The notes under the pieces were generated by a model. The model was not told the DNA's origin, made no database searches, and saw only the letters and a program-made list of their open reading frames with translations. From NCBI GenBank assembly GCA_964451415.1, contig CAYVHU010000013.1:9434-73433 (forward strand): 64,000 nucleotides of DNA, in the 5' to 3' direction. Below are positions 42,856 through 50,956 of this stretch, one piece after another. A program made the position numbers and the translations under genes. Each line of letters begins with the position of its first letter. The first letter of the stretch is position 1. This DNA comes from CAYVHU01 sp964451415 (lineage in GTDB: Bacteria; Pseudomonadota; Alphaproteobacteria; Rhodospirillales; Magnetovibrionaceae).

Positions 42856-44109
42856 ATGATGGTGGGGCCTGCGAACTTGGGACCTGCGAACTTGGGACCT
42901 CCAAACTTGGGACCTCCAAAAATGACCAATCCACGCCGCTTTTTGTTTCGCATGTTTCTGTTTTTGGTCTTCGTCATCGCGGCGGGGGCGGCCGTTTACG
43001 GCCCCGTGTTCACGGCGTTCCAGACCAATATCCCCCTGAACGGTCTGATTCTCGGCGTTTTCGCCCTGGGCGCGATCTACAATGTCCGTCAGGTTCTGCA
43101 ATTGGGTCCGGAACTATCGTGGATCGAATCCTTTCGCACCCGCACCCAAAGCGCCCACATACAACCCCATATGTCCGCCCCCGCCACATCCGTGGCAAGC
43201 CCCGCGGTCCCCCACCAAGGTATGGCGCCACGTTTGCTCGCCCCCCTGGCCGCAATGGTGGGTGAACGAGAAACCATTAAACTCAGTCCCATGGCGTTGC
43301 GCTCGGTGCTCGACGGTATCGCCAGCCGCCTGGATGAACAACGCGACATTTCACGATACACTATCGCCTTGCTGGTGTTCCTGGGGCTGTTGGGGACCTT
43401 CTGGGGGTTGCTGGGCACCTTGGGGGCGATCCGCAACGTGATCGGTGACATTCAGGTGGGCGGCGGTGAAGTCGGCCAGATGTTCAACCAGTTGAAAGCC
43501 GGTCTGGAAGCGCCCCTGGCTGGTATGGGGACGGCCTTTTCCAGTTCCCTGTTCGGTCTCGCGGGATCTTTGGTATTGGGTTTTTTGGATTTACAGACCG
43601 GACAGGCGCAAAACCGTTTCTACACCGAATTGGAAGACTGGCTGTCCACGCAGGCGCGCCTGTCGTCCGGTGCGCTGGGCGCGGAAGGCGAACAGACCGT
43701 CCCCGCTTATGTCGAGGCCTTGTTGGAGAAGACGGCGGAAGGCCTGGAAAATTTGCAACGCACCATGGCCCACGGAGAAGAAGCGCGTATCCAGACGTCC
43801 ATTGCGCTCACCCAGCTCAGCGAAAAAATGAGCACCATTACCGACTTCATGCAAACCGAGCAACTAATCATGAAAAAGCTCGCCGAAACGCATATCGACC
43901 TGAAACCGGCCCTGGAGAAGATTGCCGAGGCCAGCACGCTGGACGGCGGCGCGATGGATGACGCCACACGCATACACATCCGCAACATCGATCTGTCCGT
44001 CTCGCGCATTTTAGAGGAAGGCCGCACCGGGCGTGAAGAATTGATGCACCAGGTACGCAGTGAAATCAAGCTTCTGGCGCGCACCGTCTCCGGACGGGGC
44101 GAGGCATAG
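42856..44109 (+). CDS. MotA/TolQ/ExbB-type proton channel protein
   Basis: About 417 residues. Two N-terminal TM helices (about 28-50 and 57-75), a cytoplasmic linker, then the MotA/ExbB core with two more helices (YTIALLVFLGLLGTFWGLLGT and the helix at GTAFSSSLFGLAGSLVLGF), and a long helical cytoplasmic tail. With the next gene it forms a stator-like pair driven by proton flow. Flagellar MotA is less likely because of the extra N-terminal part and the neighbours. ATG at 42856 has GGTGGGG about 11 bases upstream; an unusual pentapeptide repeat follows the start. Confidence 0.85.
   Translation: MMVGPANLGPANLGPPNLGPPKMTNPRRFLFRMFLFLVFVIAAGAAVYGPVFTAFQTNIPLNGLILGVFALGAIYNVRQVLQLGPELSWIESFRTRTQSAHIQPHMSAPATSVASPAVPHQGMAPRLLAPLAAMVGERETIKLSPMALRSVLDGIASRLDEQRDISRYTIALLVFLGLLGTFWGLLGTLGAIRNVIGDIQVGGGEVGQMFNQLKAGLEAPLAGMGTAFSSSLFGLAGSLVLGFLDLQTGQAQNRFYTELEDWLSTQARLSSGALGAEGEQTVPAYVEALLEKTAEGLENLQRTMAHGEEARIQTSIALTQLSEKMSTITDFMQTEQLIMKKLAETHIDLKPALEKIAEASTLDGGAMDDATRIHIRNIDLSVSRILEEGRTGREELMHQVRSEIKLLARTVSGRGEA
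42865..42924 (+). repeat. Four tandem 15-base repeats at the start of the MotA-like gene
   Basis: Four copies encode GPANL, GPANL, GPPNL, GPPKM. Copies one and two are nearly identical at DNA level, as are three and four in their first half. The repeat lies between the chosen start (42856) and the ATG at 42922, so it is either an N-terminal extension or part of the leader if translation begins at 42922. Confidence 0.85.
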
Positions 44110-44122
44110 ACGGAGTCTTTCC

Positions 44123-45190
44123 ATGGCCGCACTTGCACGACGTTCGCGCCACCGCAGCGACATCTGGCCCGGGTTCGTGGACGCCCTGGCCTCGCTGCTT
44201 CTGGTCATTATTTTTCTGTTGATGGTGTTCGTGCTGGCCCAGTTCTTCATGGGGGAAGCCCTGTCGGGCCGGGAAAGCGCCTTGCAGAAATTAAATGCGC
44301 AAGTCGCGGACATGAGCGATCTGATGGCGGTTGAGCAAGCTTCCAACCGGCGTTTGCGCGCAGACGTCAACCGTTTGTCCACGGAATTGCAGGGCTCCAT
44401 CGCCACGGGGGACCGCCTGAAGGGAAAACTCCGCGCCTTAAGCGGCGATGTCGCCCGACTGAAAGCCTTGAAGGCGCAACTGGAAGCCAGCATCGGAAAA
44501 CTGGCCGCGCAGACCCGCCAAAAGGGTGCCGCTCTGCTGGCCGAAAAAGAACTTTCAAAAAGCGCCCGCGCGCAAGTCGCATTGTTAAACCAGCAACTTG
44601 CGGCCCTGAAAGATCAGATGGCAACGCTGAATACGGCCCTGGGCGCGGCTGAGAAAAAAGCCAAGAAACAAAACGTGCAGATTGTTTCGTTGGGCAAACG
44701 GCTGAACGCCGCACTCGCCAGCAAGGTTATGGAATTGTCCGCTTACCGTTCCGAATTCTTCGGTCGGCTGGCAAAAATCCTCGGCCATCAGCCGGGGATT
44801 AAAATCGTTGGGGATCGTTTCGTCTTTCAATCCGAAGTTCTGTTCGCCAGTGGCGAAGCGGATATCAATCCGTCGGCCTACAGCCAGTTGAACAATCTGG
44901 CGATTACCCTCAAGGACCTGGAAAAACGCATTCCCTCCGATATCGACTGGGTTCTGCGCATCGACGGCCATACGGATCGCCTGCCCATCAAAACGGCAAA
45001 ATTCGCCTCCAACTGGGAACTGAGTTCAGCGCGGGCCATTTCCGTCGTCAAATACCTGATCGCCCACGACGTTCCGGCAAAACGTCTGGTGGCGGCGGGA
45101 TTTGCACAATACGACCCCGTCGCTTCGGGAACCTCACCGGCGACCTTGAAACGCAACCGGCGCATCGAACTGAAATTGACGCAACGATAA
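44123..45190 (+). CDS. MotB-like OmpA-family peptidoglycan-binding protein
   Basis: A 355-residue protein with one TM helix near the N terminus containing the conserved Asp (FVDALASLLLVIIFLLMVFV, Asp near 21) that carries protons in MotB/ZorB-type proteins, a coiled coil of about 150 residues, and a C-terminal OmpA domain (FASGEADINPSA, RIDGHTDRLPI, SSARAISVVKYLI). CGGAG lies seven bases before the ATG. It follows the MotA-like gene by 13 bases. Confidence 0.88.
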   Translation: MAALARRSRHRSDIWPGFVDALASLLLVIIFLLMVFVLAQFFMGEALSGRESALQKLNAQVADMSDLMAVEQASNRRLRADVNRLSTELQGSIATGDRLKGKLRALSGDVARLKALKAQLEASIGKLAAQTRQKGAALLAEKELSKSARAQVALLNQQLAALKDQMATLNTALGAAEKKAKKQNVQIVSLGKRLNAALASKVMELSAYRSEFFGRLAKILGHQPGIKIVGDRFVFQSEVLFASGEADINPSAYSQLNNLAITLKDLEKRIPSDIDWVLRIDGHTDRLPIKTAKFASNWELSSARAISVVKYLIAHDVPAKRLVAAGFAQYDPVASGTSPATLKRNRRIELKLTQR

Positions 45191-45252
45191 CTGGTCATCT
45201 GTTCTTTTACCGGTTATAAAGTGACCCATGGCGATTGGCCGACCTCTCGGTT

Positions 45253-46539
45253 ATGCTCCTCACCCCCCCCGGACTCACAAAAAAAACAAACGCAATGTTC
45301 ATTCTTTTTCTTATCGTATTTATCGACCTGATCGGTTTCGGCATCGTCATCCCGTTGTTGCCTTTCTATGGCGAACATTTCCTGGCCGACCCTTTCACGG
45401 TAACGTTGCTGATGGCGACGTATTCCATGGGACAATTCGTCGCCGCCCCGTTCTGGGGCCGCTTGAGCGACACCGTCGGACGACGCCCCGTCTTGCTATT
45501 GAGTTTGTTCGGCGCGGTCATTTCTTATATTTGGCTGGGGTTTGCCTCGACCTTGTGGATGCTGTTCGCAGCGCGCGCCGTAAGCGGGCTAATGGCCGGC
45601 AACATTTCCACGGCCTTCGCTTACATCGCCGATATCACGACTGCGGAAAATCGTGCCAAGGGCATGGGGGTCGTCGGCGCCGCGTTTGGACTGGGATTCA
45701 TCGCAGGACCCGCCCTCGGCGGGCTTCTGGCCGGTCCCGACCCTTTGAACGCCGACTATCTCACGCCGGCCCTCGCGGCGGCCGCCTTGTCGTTTCTGGC
45801 GTTTACCTTGACGGCAGCAAAGCTCAAGGAATCCCTTCCCGCGGAAATCCGCGCACAACGTGCGGCGCAACCGCGTCAAAGCCGTCTTGCCATGTTCAAA
45901 GCGACGCTTGGGGACCCCGGTGTCGGCTTTCTCATCGCCATCAGCGTGCTCACCACGTTCGCTTTCGCCGGGTTGGAAACCACCTTCGCCATGTGGTCAC
46001 ACCGCCAATTCGGCTGGGGACCTCAACAAAACGGATATCTGTTCGCATTTATCGGCATTATCGCCGCCACCGTACAAGGCGGTCTGGTCGGTCGGCTCAC
46101 CAAGCGCTTCGGTGAAGGCAATTTGATCATTCAAGGGGCCGTGGCATTGGCCATCGGCATGGCGCTGGTGCCCTTCAGCACCCAAGTGGGACCGCTTCTC
46201 GGCGCCATGGTCCTTGTGGCCTATGGCTTCAGTGTGGTCAATCCGGCGCTGAACAGCTTGATTTCGTTGCGCACGCCCCCAACCCGTCAAGGCCAGATCA
46301 TGGGCGTGGCGCGCTCCGCCACCACCTTGGCGCGCGTTCTGGGCCCGGCGTGGGCGGGGGTGTTATTTGCCATGCTGGGCAAGGAATGGCCGTATTTCGG
46401 CGGTGCCGTCCTGATGGTCATTGTGGCCTTGATGGGGCTTCACGCACGTAAAGACAATCTGACCGCCGCCGCCGCCGCCAAATCCTCTGCCACAAGTCTC
46501 GCGCCTGAGGTTGAAGACGGCTCCGCCCCCATAGACTGA
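45253..46539 (+). CDS. MFS transporter, TetA/DHA1-like
   Basis: Twelve-helix major facilitator of about 428 residues. Family motifs are PFWGRLSDTVGRRPVLL (motif A between TM2 and TM3) and GFIAGPALGGLLAG (drug-antiporter motif C in TM5). Probably drug/proton antiport; substrate unknown. Start ATG at 45253 is tentative; ATG 45295 begins right at the first helix. It converges on cyaY. Confidence 0.88.
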   Translation: MLLTPPGLTKKTNAMFILFLIVFIDLIGFGIVIPLLPFYGEHFLADPFTVTLLMATYSMGQFVAAPFWGRLSDTVGRRPVLLLSLFGAVISYIWLGFASTLWMLFAARAVSGLMAGNISTAFAYIADITTAENRAKGMGVVGAAFGLGFIAGPALGGLLAGPDPLNADYLTPALAAAALSFLAFTLTAAKLKESLPAEIRAQRAAQPRQSRLAMFKATLGDPGVGFLIAISVLTTFAFAGLETTFAMWSHRQFGWGPQQNGYLFAFIGIIAATVQGGLVGRLTKRFGEGNLIIQGAVALAIGMALVPFSTQVGPLLGAMVLVAYGFSVVNPALNSLISLRTPPTRQGQIMGVARSATTLARVLGPAWAGVLFAMLGKEWPYFGGAVLMVIVALMGLHARKDNLTAAAAAKSSATSLAPEVEDGSAPID

Positions 46540-46552
46540 CGGCCGCGATCCT

Positions 46553-46885
46553 TTAATCGAAAGTGATGGGTGTCCCGGAAAGTTGCGAAAACTCGCCGGA
46601 CAGCAGTGTGGTGAGGATATCGTCGTTACGCGTCGATATCCAGGTCCCGGATTTACGGTCGAACGCATAATGCGACGCCCCGCTTAACGGTGAGGACAAC
46701 CAAATTTGCCGAACGGGCGTATTCTTGCTGATCACGTATTGGCGGGCATCGCTCAACTCGATGCTCAGGATTCCGTTGTCGAAATCCACATCGGCATTCT
46801 CACCCATGGCCACCTCGATGGCGTCAAACAGACGCTCCAGGGTTTCCTCGGCCAAATCTTCAAACTCATCTGCATCCATACCCAT
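46553..46885 (-). CDS. cyaY: Iron donor protein CyaY (frataxin)
   Basis: Bacterial frataxin of 110 residues that binds iron and modulates Fe-S cluster assembly. The acidic first helix (DADEFEDLAEETLERLFDAIE, quoted part DEFEDLAEETLERLFDAIE) and the sheet with QIWLSSPLSGASHY are typical. AAGGA lies upstream of the ATG. The many Fe-S proteins of the dsr operon give it plenty of clients, but no direct link is shown. Confidence 0.93.
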   Translation of the reverse strand: MGMDADEFEDLAEETLERLFDAIEVAMGENADVDFDNGILSIELSDARQYVISKNTPVRQIWLSSPLSGASHYAFDRKSGTWISTRNDDILTTLLSGEFSQLSGTPITFD

Positions 46886-47019
46886 AACCGACCTTTTCCT
46901 TTACACCTTGGCGTTTTCCCAGCGCGCAATATAACCACGGCGGGAACAAATTGGTATAAGACCTTGCACGATGACGCGGGGTTGGTTATATAAAGCCCTC
47001 TAATTTTGGAGCCTGCGCG

Positions 47020-47244
47020 ATGAAACAAGACATTCACCCTGACTATCATACGATCACCGTCGAAATGACCGATGGCAGCACCTTTGAGACCCGTTCCACT
47101 TGGGGCGCGAAAGGCGACGTTATCAAACTCGATATCGACCCGAAAACGCACCCGGCCTGGACGGGCGTTCACCGTTTGCTCGACAGCGGCGGTCAGTTGG
47201 CGAAATTCAAAAAGCGTTTCAAGGGCTTCGGCCTCAAGAGCTGA
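47020..47244 (+). CDS. rpmE: 50S ribosomal protein L31
   Basis: Ribosomal protein of 74 residues with the HPDYHTITVEMTDGS start. It has no cysteine, so it is the zinc-free form. TTTGGAG sits before the ATG. A strong terminator follows, so it is transcribed alone. Confidence 0.95.
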   Translation: MKQDIHPDYHTITVEMTDGSTFETRSTWGAKGDVIKLDIDPKTHPAWTGVHRLLDSGGQLAKFKKRFKGFGLKS

Positions 47245-47277
47245 TCTGGTTTTTGCAAATGCCAACGAAACACGTTG

Positions 47278-47310
47278 GGGGCGTCGGCACATGCCGACGC
47301 CCCTTTTGTT
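47278..47310 (+). terminator. Intrinsic terminator of rpmE
   Basis: GGGGCGTCGGC pairs with GCCGACGCCCC across ACAT and is followed by TTTTGTTTTG. Confidence 0.93.
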
Positions 47311-47470
47311 TTGTTCCAGAAAGGTCTGTTCAGGTTTACGAATCCCCCATTGCGTTTTATGACTTAGAGGACATTTAACCAATACGGATTTATCGTAAGC
47401 GTATTTGCAGACATATCCTTCTCCACGCGACATAAGAACCATGGCGCATCGAGGTGGGATAGGGGCGGAA

Positions 47471-49345
47471 ATGGCAGCGACGAGTTATGAAATCCTGGTC
47501 TTACAAGGGGATAAATGGCGTATTCACGCCCAATTCCCTCCTTCTGCACGCGATGATGCGATTGAAGAAGCGAAGACGCTGGAAACCCTGCCCGGCATTC
47601 AAGGCATCAAAGTTGTCCGCGACACCTATGACGAGCGCACGGGGTTGTACCGCGAATACACCATCCACAGGCACACGGCCAAACCTCAGGCGAAGCCTGC
47701 AGATGGCGGAATCTATGCACATTACATGGCGCGCGCTGGCGCCAAGCGCCTAGAGGACGCGAAGACCGACTTAGAGGCGCCCCCCCACCCGTCATCTCAT
47801 GTCGGCGTGGTCGCCAAACTTCTTCTGGTGCTGGTTTTTTCCATCGCCATGTCAGCGCTATTGAGTGGCATTTTGTCCGCCGTTCTCCCCTATCGCAAAA
47901 TCGTCGGCATCGCCTTGTACGGCCACACCCGCGCGACCGTCATGCTGATTGCCGCAACCTTTTTTTTCCTTGCTTCGGTCACCGCCACTTTCAAGACCTT
48001 CATGGCCAGCGATGAGTTGAATATTCCCGGCTTCAATTTTGCAAAAAAGCGCCGCCAACGCGAAATTGAACGCAAACACGACGCACAGGCGCGAAAACGG
48101 GCGGCTATCGTCCAGCGCGCCCAGGAAAAAGAACGAGAACGCCTACGTCTGCTGGAAGAGGAGTTGGCACGCGAAAAGGAAGAAGAAGACCGCGCCGCGG
48201 AACAAGATGCTGAGAAAAGCGGAGATGACGAAGCTGCCCCCGCCGAAGAAGACGCTGAAGAAGAGCCCCCCTCGCAGCTCTCGCCCCAGGCCGAAAAACA
48301 CAAGGCCCTGCTTATGGGCTTTTTCAGCGCGGCCTTGAGCAGTCTTCCCGCAGAACGCAAAAAGATGGATAATTACAACCGCTTCGGCGTGAACCTGTAC
48401 CTTGCCGGCGCCACCGAGGTCCTCAGCAGCGAACGCAACTTGGACAAAGACAGCGCCGTCACGATCCTATCGGACGCCTTGCAATTGATGGGGCTCAAAC
48501 CCGAACATGCCGACGCCTTCGCGCGGCGCTACGAAGACTATCTGCTGCAAGACGAACGCTATATGAAAATGTTTCAGAGCGCGCGGCGTGATTTTTCCAA
48601 ATTCCTCGACGATGGAGAAACCGCGTGTGCCAACCTGGATGCGGCTTTGCACGAATGGAACAAGCCGAAGACACCGGAAAATCCGGAAAAAGAAGTGATC
48701 GTGATGTTCACTGATATCGTGGGGTCAACCGCCATGACGCAGGAAAAGGGCAATCTGGCCGCCCAAGAGGTCGTCCGCGCCCACAATCGCGTGGTCCGCG
48801 ATGCGTTGGCGAAAACGGACGGTAAGGAAATCAAGCACACCGGCGACGGAATCATGGCGTCGTTCACCAATGTCCATCAAAGCCTGCTCGCCGCCCAACA
48901 AATGCAGATGATGATCCACATCCACAACCAGCAAAACCCGGAGATCCCGCTCAAGGTCAAAATCGGCATCAACGCAGGCAGCGTGGTGGTGGAAGAAGAA
49001 GACCTTTACGGTGCCACGGTGCAGATGGCGGCACGCATCGTGGACAAGGCCCAGAAGGATATGATCCTGGTTTCCGACATTATCCGCTCCCTGGACAAGG
49101 ACGCCGAGCGGCGTTTCGTCAAACGCGGCCCTTATTATATGAAGGGGATTAGCGGTCCCATCGATCTTTATGAATTCGTTTGGGATGACAACGCCGATGT
49201 CGCTGCCCTCGAAGTCCAGGCGGCCGCAGAACGACCGCAATTGGAGAAGACCTACGCCGCCGCCGCCGGAATTCCGCTAGCGGAAAAGACGCCTGAGACA
49301 AATCCTGCTCCCGTTTCAGCGCGTAAGCATCAAGACGCCGGATAA
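47471..49345 (+). CDS. Membrane class III adenylate/guanylate cyclase
   Basis: About 624 residues from the ATG at 47471. A small N-terminal soluble region resembling YEILVLQGDKWRIHA proteins is followed by two TM helices (about 118-145 and 158-178), a highly charged coiled coil (about 195-270, rich in Lys/Glu/Arg), a linker, and a C-terminal cyclase domain. Metal-binding aspartates are in VMFTDIVGST and TGDGIMASF and the Lys of EIKHTGDG favours ATP. The catalytic segment reads TVQMAARI, with Gln where many enzymes have Asn. Regulation is unknown. Confidence 0.88.
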   Translation: MAATSYEILVLQGDKWRIHAQFPPSARDDAIEEAKTLETLPGIQGIKVVRDTYDERTGLYREYTIHRHTAKPQAKPADGGIYAHYMARAGAKRLEDAKTDLEAPPHPSSHVGVVAKLLLVLVFSIAMSALLSGILSAVLPYRKIVGIALYGHTRATVMLIAATFFFLASVTATFKTFMASDELNIPGFNFAKKRRQREIERKHDAQARKRAAIVQRAQEKERERLRLLEEELAREKEEEDRAAEQDAEKSGDDEAAPAEEDAEEEPPSQLSPQAEKHKALLMGFFSAALSSLPAERKKMDNYNRFGVNLYLAGATEVLSSERNLDKDSAVTILSDALQLMGLKPEHADAFARRYEDYLLQDERYMKMFQSARRDFSKFLDDGETACANLDAALHEWNKPKTPENPEKEVIVMFTDIVGSTAMTQEKGNLAAQEVVRAHNRVVRDALAKTDGKEIKHTGDGIMASFTNVHQSLLAAQQMQMMIHIHNQQNPEIPLKVKIGINAGSVVVEEEDLYGATVQMAARIVDKAQKDMILVSDIIRSLDKDAERRFVKRGPYYMKGISGPIDLYEFVWDDNADVAALEVQAAAERPQLEKTYAAAAGIPLAEKTPETNPAPVSARKHQDAG

Positions 49346-49363
49346 TTTTTTCAAAATACCCCC

Positions 49364-49393
49364 CTTGCGACACCCCGTAAACGTGCCTAAATC
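49364..49393 (+). promoter_or_regulatory. Candidate heat-shock (sigma-32 type) promoter of hsp20
   Basis: CTTGCG, 16 bases, then CCTAAATC lies about 125 bases upstream of the small heat-shock gene and just after the cyclase stop. It resembles the alphaproteobacterial sigma-32 pattern (CTTG, spacer, CCTAT-rich). Imperfect, so tentative. Confidence 0.4.
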
Positions 49394-49516
49394 AGAACTG
49401 TCTTCCAGGATGCCGCTTACGGGTCCTAAATGTGGAAGACGTCATGAACGGGGGCATCGCCGCTAAGGTGGGATGTCCCATGAAACACTGATCGCTCAAA
49501 AAGGAGGACAGTTTCC

Positions 49517-49972
49517 ATGCGTACAATCGATCTTTCCCCTCTTCACCGTTTCGCCGTCGGCTTCGACCACATACAGCGCCAACTTGACCAAATGGCCCAT
49601 CTGGACGAAGCGGCACCGTCATACCCACCCTATAACATCGAAATTCTCAACGACGATGATTACCGCATCGTCATGGCGGTGGCCGGTTTTGCGGAAAAAG
49701 ACCTGGACATCACGGTTGAAAATTCACACCTGATCATTTCGGGACATATCGAACAAAACGACGAGTCAAAAAAGTACCTGCATCGCGGCATTGCCAGCCG
49801 TGCGTTCGAACGCCGTTTTGAATTGGCGGACCACATTAAAATCCGCAGCGCACGCTTGGACAATGGCTTGCTTTATATTGATCTGGTGCGCGAAGTACCG
49901 GAGGCTCTGAAGCCACGCAAAGTTAAAATCAAGTCCGAAGCTCCGTCGGCTATCGAGCATAAAGCGGCCTGA
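49517..49972 (+). CDS. Small heat-shock protein, Hsp20/IbpA family
   Basis: ATP-independent holdase chaperone of 151 residues. The alpha-crystallin domain spans about 37-130 (YPPYNIEILNDDDYRIVMAV start; GIASRAFERRFELADHI and the LDNGLLYIDL strand). AAGGAGG lies before the ATG. An upstream heat-shock-like promoter and a downstream strong terminator suggest a single-gene unit. Confidence 0.95.
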   Translation: MRTIDLSPLHRFAVGFDHIQRQLDQMAHLDEAAPSYPPYNIEILNDDDYRIVMAVAGFAEKDLDITVENSHLIISGHIEQNDESKKYLHRGIASRAFERRFELADHIKIRSARLDNGLLYIDLVREVPEALKPRKVKIKSEAPSAIEHKAA

Positions 49973-49982
49973 TCATCCTGAA

Positions 49983-50050
49983 CACCATCGCCTTGCGAGG
50001 CGCCTCAAAGAGCGCATCGCAAGGCGTGGTGCAATATTTTTTGTATTTTT
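49983..50050 (+). terminator. Intrinsic terminator of hsp20
   Basis: CGCCTTGCGA (49989-49998) pairs with TCGCAAGGCG (50017-50026), extended outward by CACCA/TGGTG with one bulged base, and is followed by AATATTTTTTGTATTTTTC. Confidence 0.9.
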
Positions 50051-50122
50051 CCCGTTTTACGATCGCACACGCTATAATTGATTCGTGTATGGGATTCGCT
50101 TATTGGAATCGGGAGAAATCTT

Positions 50123-50371
50123 ATGACGCGAAATATGGGCGGAATTGACCGCGTGATCCGCGGCGTTGTTGGTGCGGTGTTGATTGCAACATTCTTTCTA
50201 TCGCCGCCGGCCAGTGTCTATCTGTCATGGGGAATCCTCATCGTCGGGATCGCCATGTTGGTGACATCCTTGGTCGGCTGGTGCCCGCCGTACGCAATTT
50301 TCGGGTTTAAAACATGTTCACTCAACGGCCCCACAAAACCGGACTCTCAACATAATGCCCCCCCGACATAA
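50123..50371 (+). CDS. DUF2892 membrane protein (second copy)
   Basis: An 82-residue protein with two TM helices and the family features GGIDRVIRGVVGAVLI and GWCPPYAIFGFKTC. GGGAGA precedes the ATG at 50123. It is distinct from the paralogue at 25659, with a longer polar tail. Unknown function; stand-alone YgaP-type membrane module. Confidence 0.85.
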   Translation: MTRNMGGIDRVIRGVVGAVLIATFFLSPPASVYLSWGILIVGIAMLVTSLVGWCPPYAIFGFKTCSLNGPTKPDSQHNAPPT

Positions 50372-50706
50372 GGCTCATGTATAAAGGGGATCATGTACAA
50401 AAGGGTCACCCATACAAAAGGGCAACCCATACAAAAGGGCCGCCCAGTAGGCGACCCTTCGAAAGCACAGCGGAGCCCTGTTAAACTCGCCTTTATTGTT
50501 ATCTTAAAATGACAATACCATGCGTTTGCGTGTGGTCAAGATATGATCTGAAAGCATCACGCAAGGTCGTGTTTTTATTACAAAAAAACGCCACATGAAA
50601 AGATGGCGCAAGTTTAACACGGAGGCGTCGAAGGCAAACCGATGCGGGAATCGCATGGCGTCACCATTCGACTTCAATTCATCATACCATCCGCGCCCTT
50701 AAACAA
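50372..50706. repeat. Non-coding gap with short tandem repeats and hairpins
   Basis: A 335-base gap. At 50392-50440 a 17-base unit CATACAAAAGGGCAACC occurs about three times with small changes (a fourth weaker copy before it). Its last copy runs into a hairpin AAGGG-C-CGCC / GGCG-A-CCCTT (50435-50459). A second hairpin CACG-CAAGGT-CGTG near 50559-50573 is followed by TTTTTATT. No coding sequence is seen. Confidence 0.7.
50582..50608 (-). terminator. Terminator downstream of the DUF1192 gene
   Basis: On the minus strand CGCCA pairs with TGGCG across about ten bases and is followed by seven T. It lies about 100 bases beyond the DUF1192 stop. Confidence 0.6.
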
Positions 50707-50889
50707 CTACGATTTAAAAAAGGTATGGGCGCTGAGCAACGCAGCCTCCTTGGCCGTGATGGCGCTTTGGGCGCGTGCAATTTCCACTTTCAAGGTTTCG
50801 ATATAGGCCTTAATGGCGTCAATGGACATTTCGTCCAAGTTTTTCAACCGCGCTTTGACGATACGCGGTTCCAGGTCATCCGAGTCCAT
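50707..50889 (-). CDS. DUF1192 small protein
   Basis: A 60-residue protein: acidic start (MDSDDLEP), then a helix LKNLDEMSIDAIKAYIETL and a C-terminal coiled coil. AAGGAG lies ten bases before the ATG at 50889. It is divergent from a quinone oxidoreductase gene, the usual alphaproteobacterial arrangement. Function unknown. Confidence 0.88.
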   Translation of the reverse strand: MDSDDLEPRIVKARLKNLDEMSIDAIKAYIETLKVEIARAQSAITAKEAALLSAHTFFKS

Positions 50890-50956
50890 AAACGCCTTTC
50901 TCCTTTGTCGGAACGCATACGACATTATAATGGAGCGCCCCGGTGGAAGCAAAAAG

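Noticed and set aside
42856..45190. ZorA/ZorB of a Zorya anti-phage system
   Set aside because: The MotA-like and MotB-like pair fits superficially, but no ZorC, ZorD or ZorE gene is adjacent; neighbours are a Pro-rich OmpA protein and an MFS transporter.
49400..49516. ROSE-type RNA thermometer in the hsp20 leader
   Set aside because: No clear UUGCU-type pairing to the AAGGAGG site could be drawn; kept only as a question under the promoter finding.
50392..50440. CRISPR-like array
   Set aside because: The copies are directly adjacent with no spacers, and there are no cas genes in the window.
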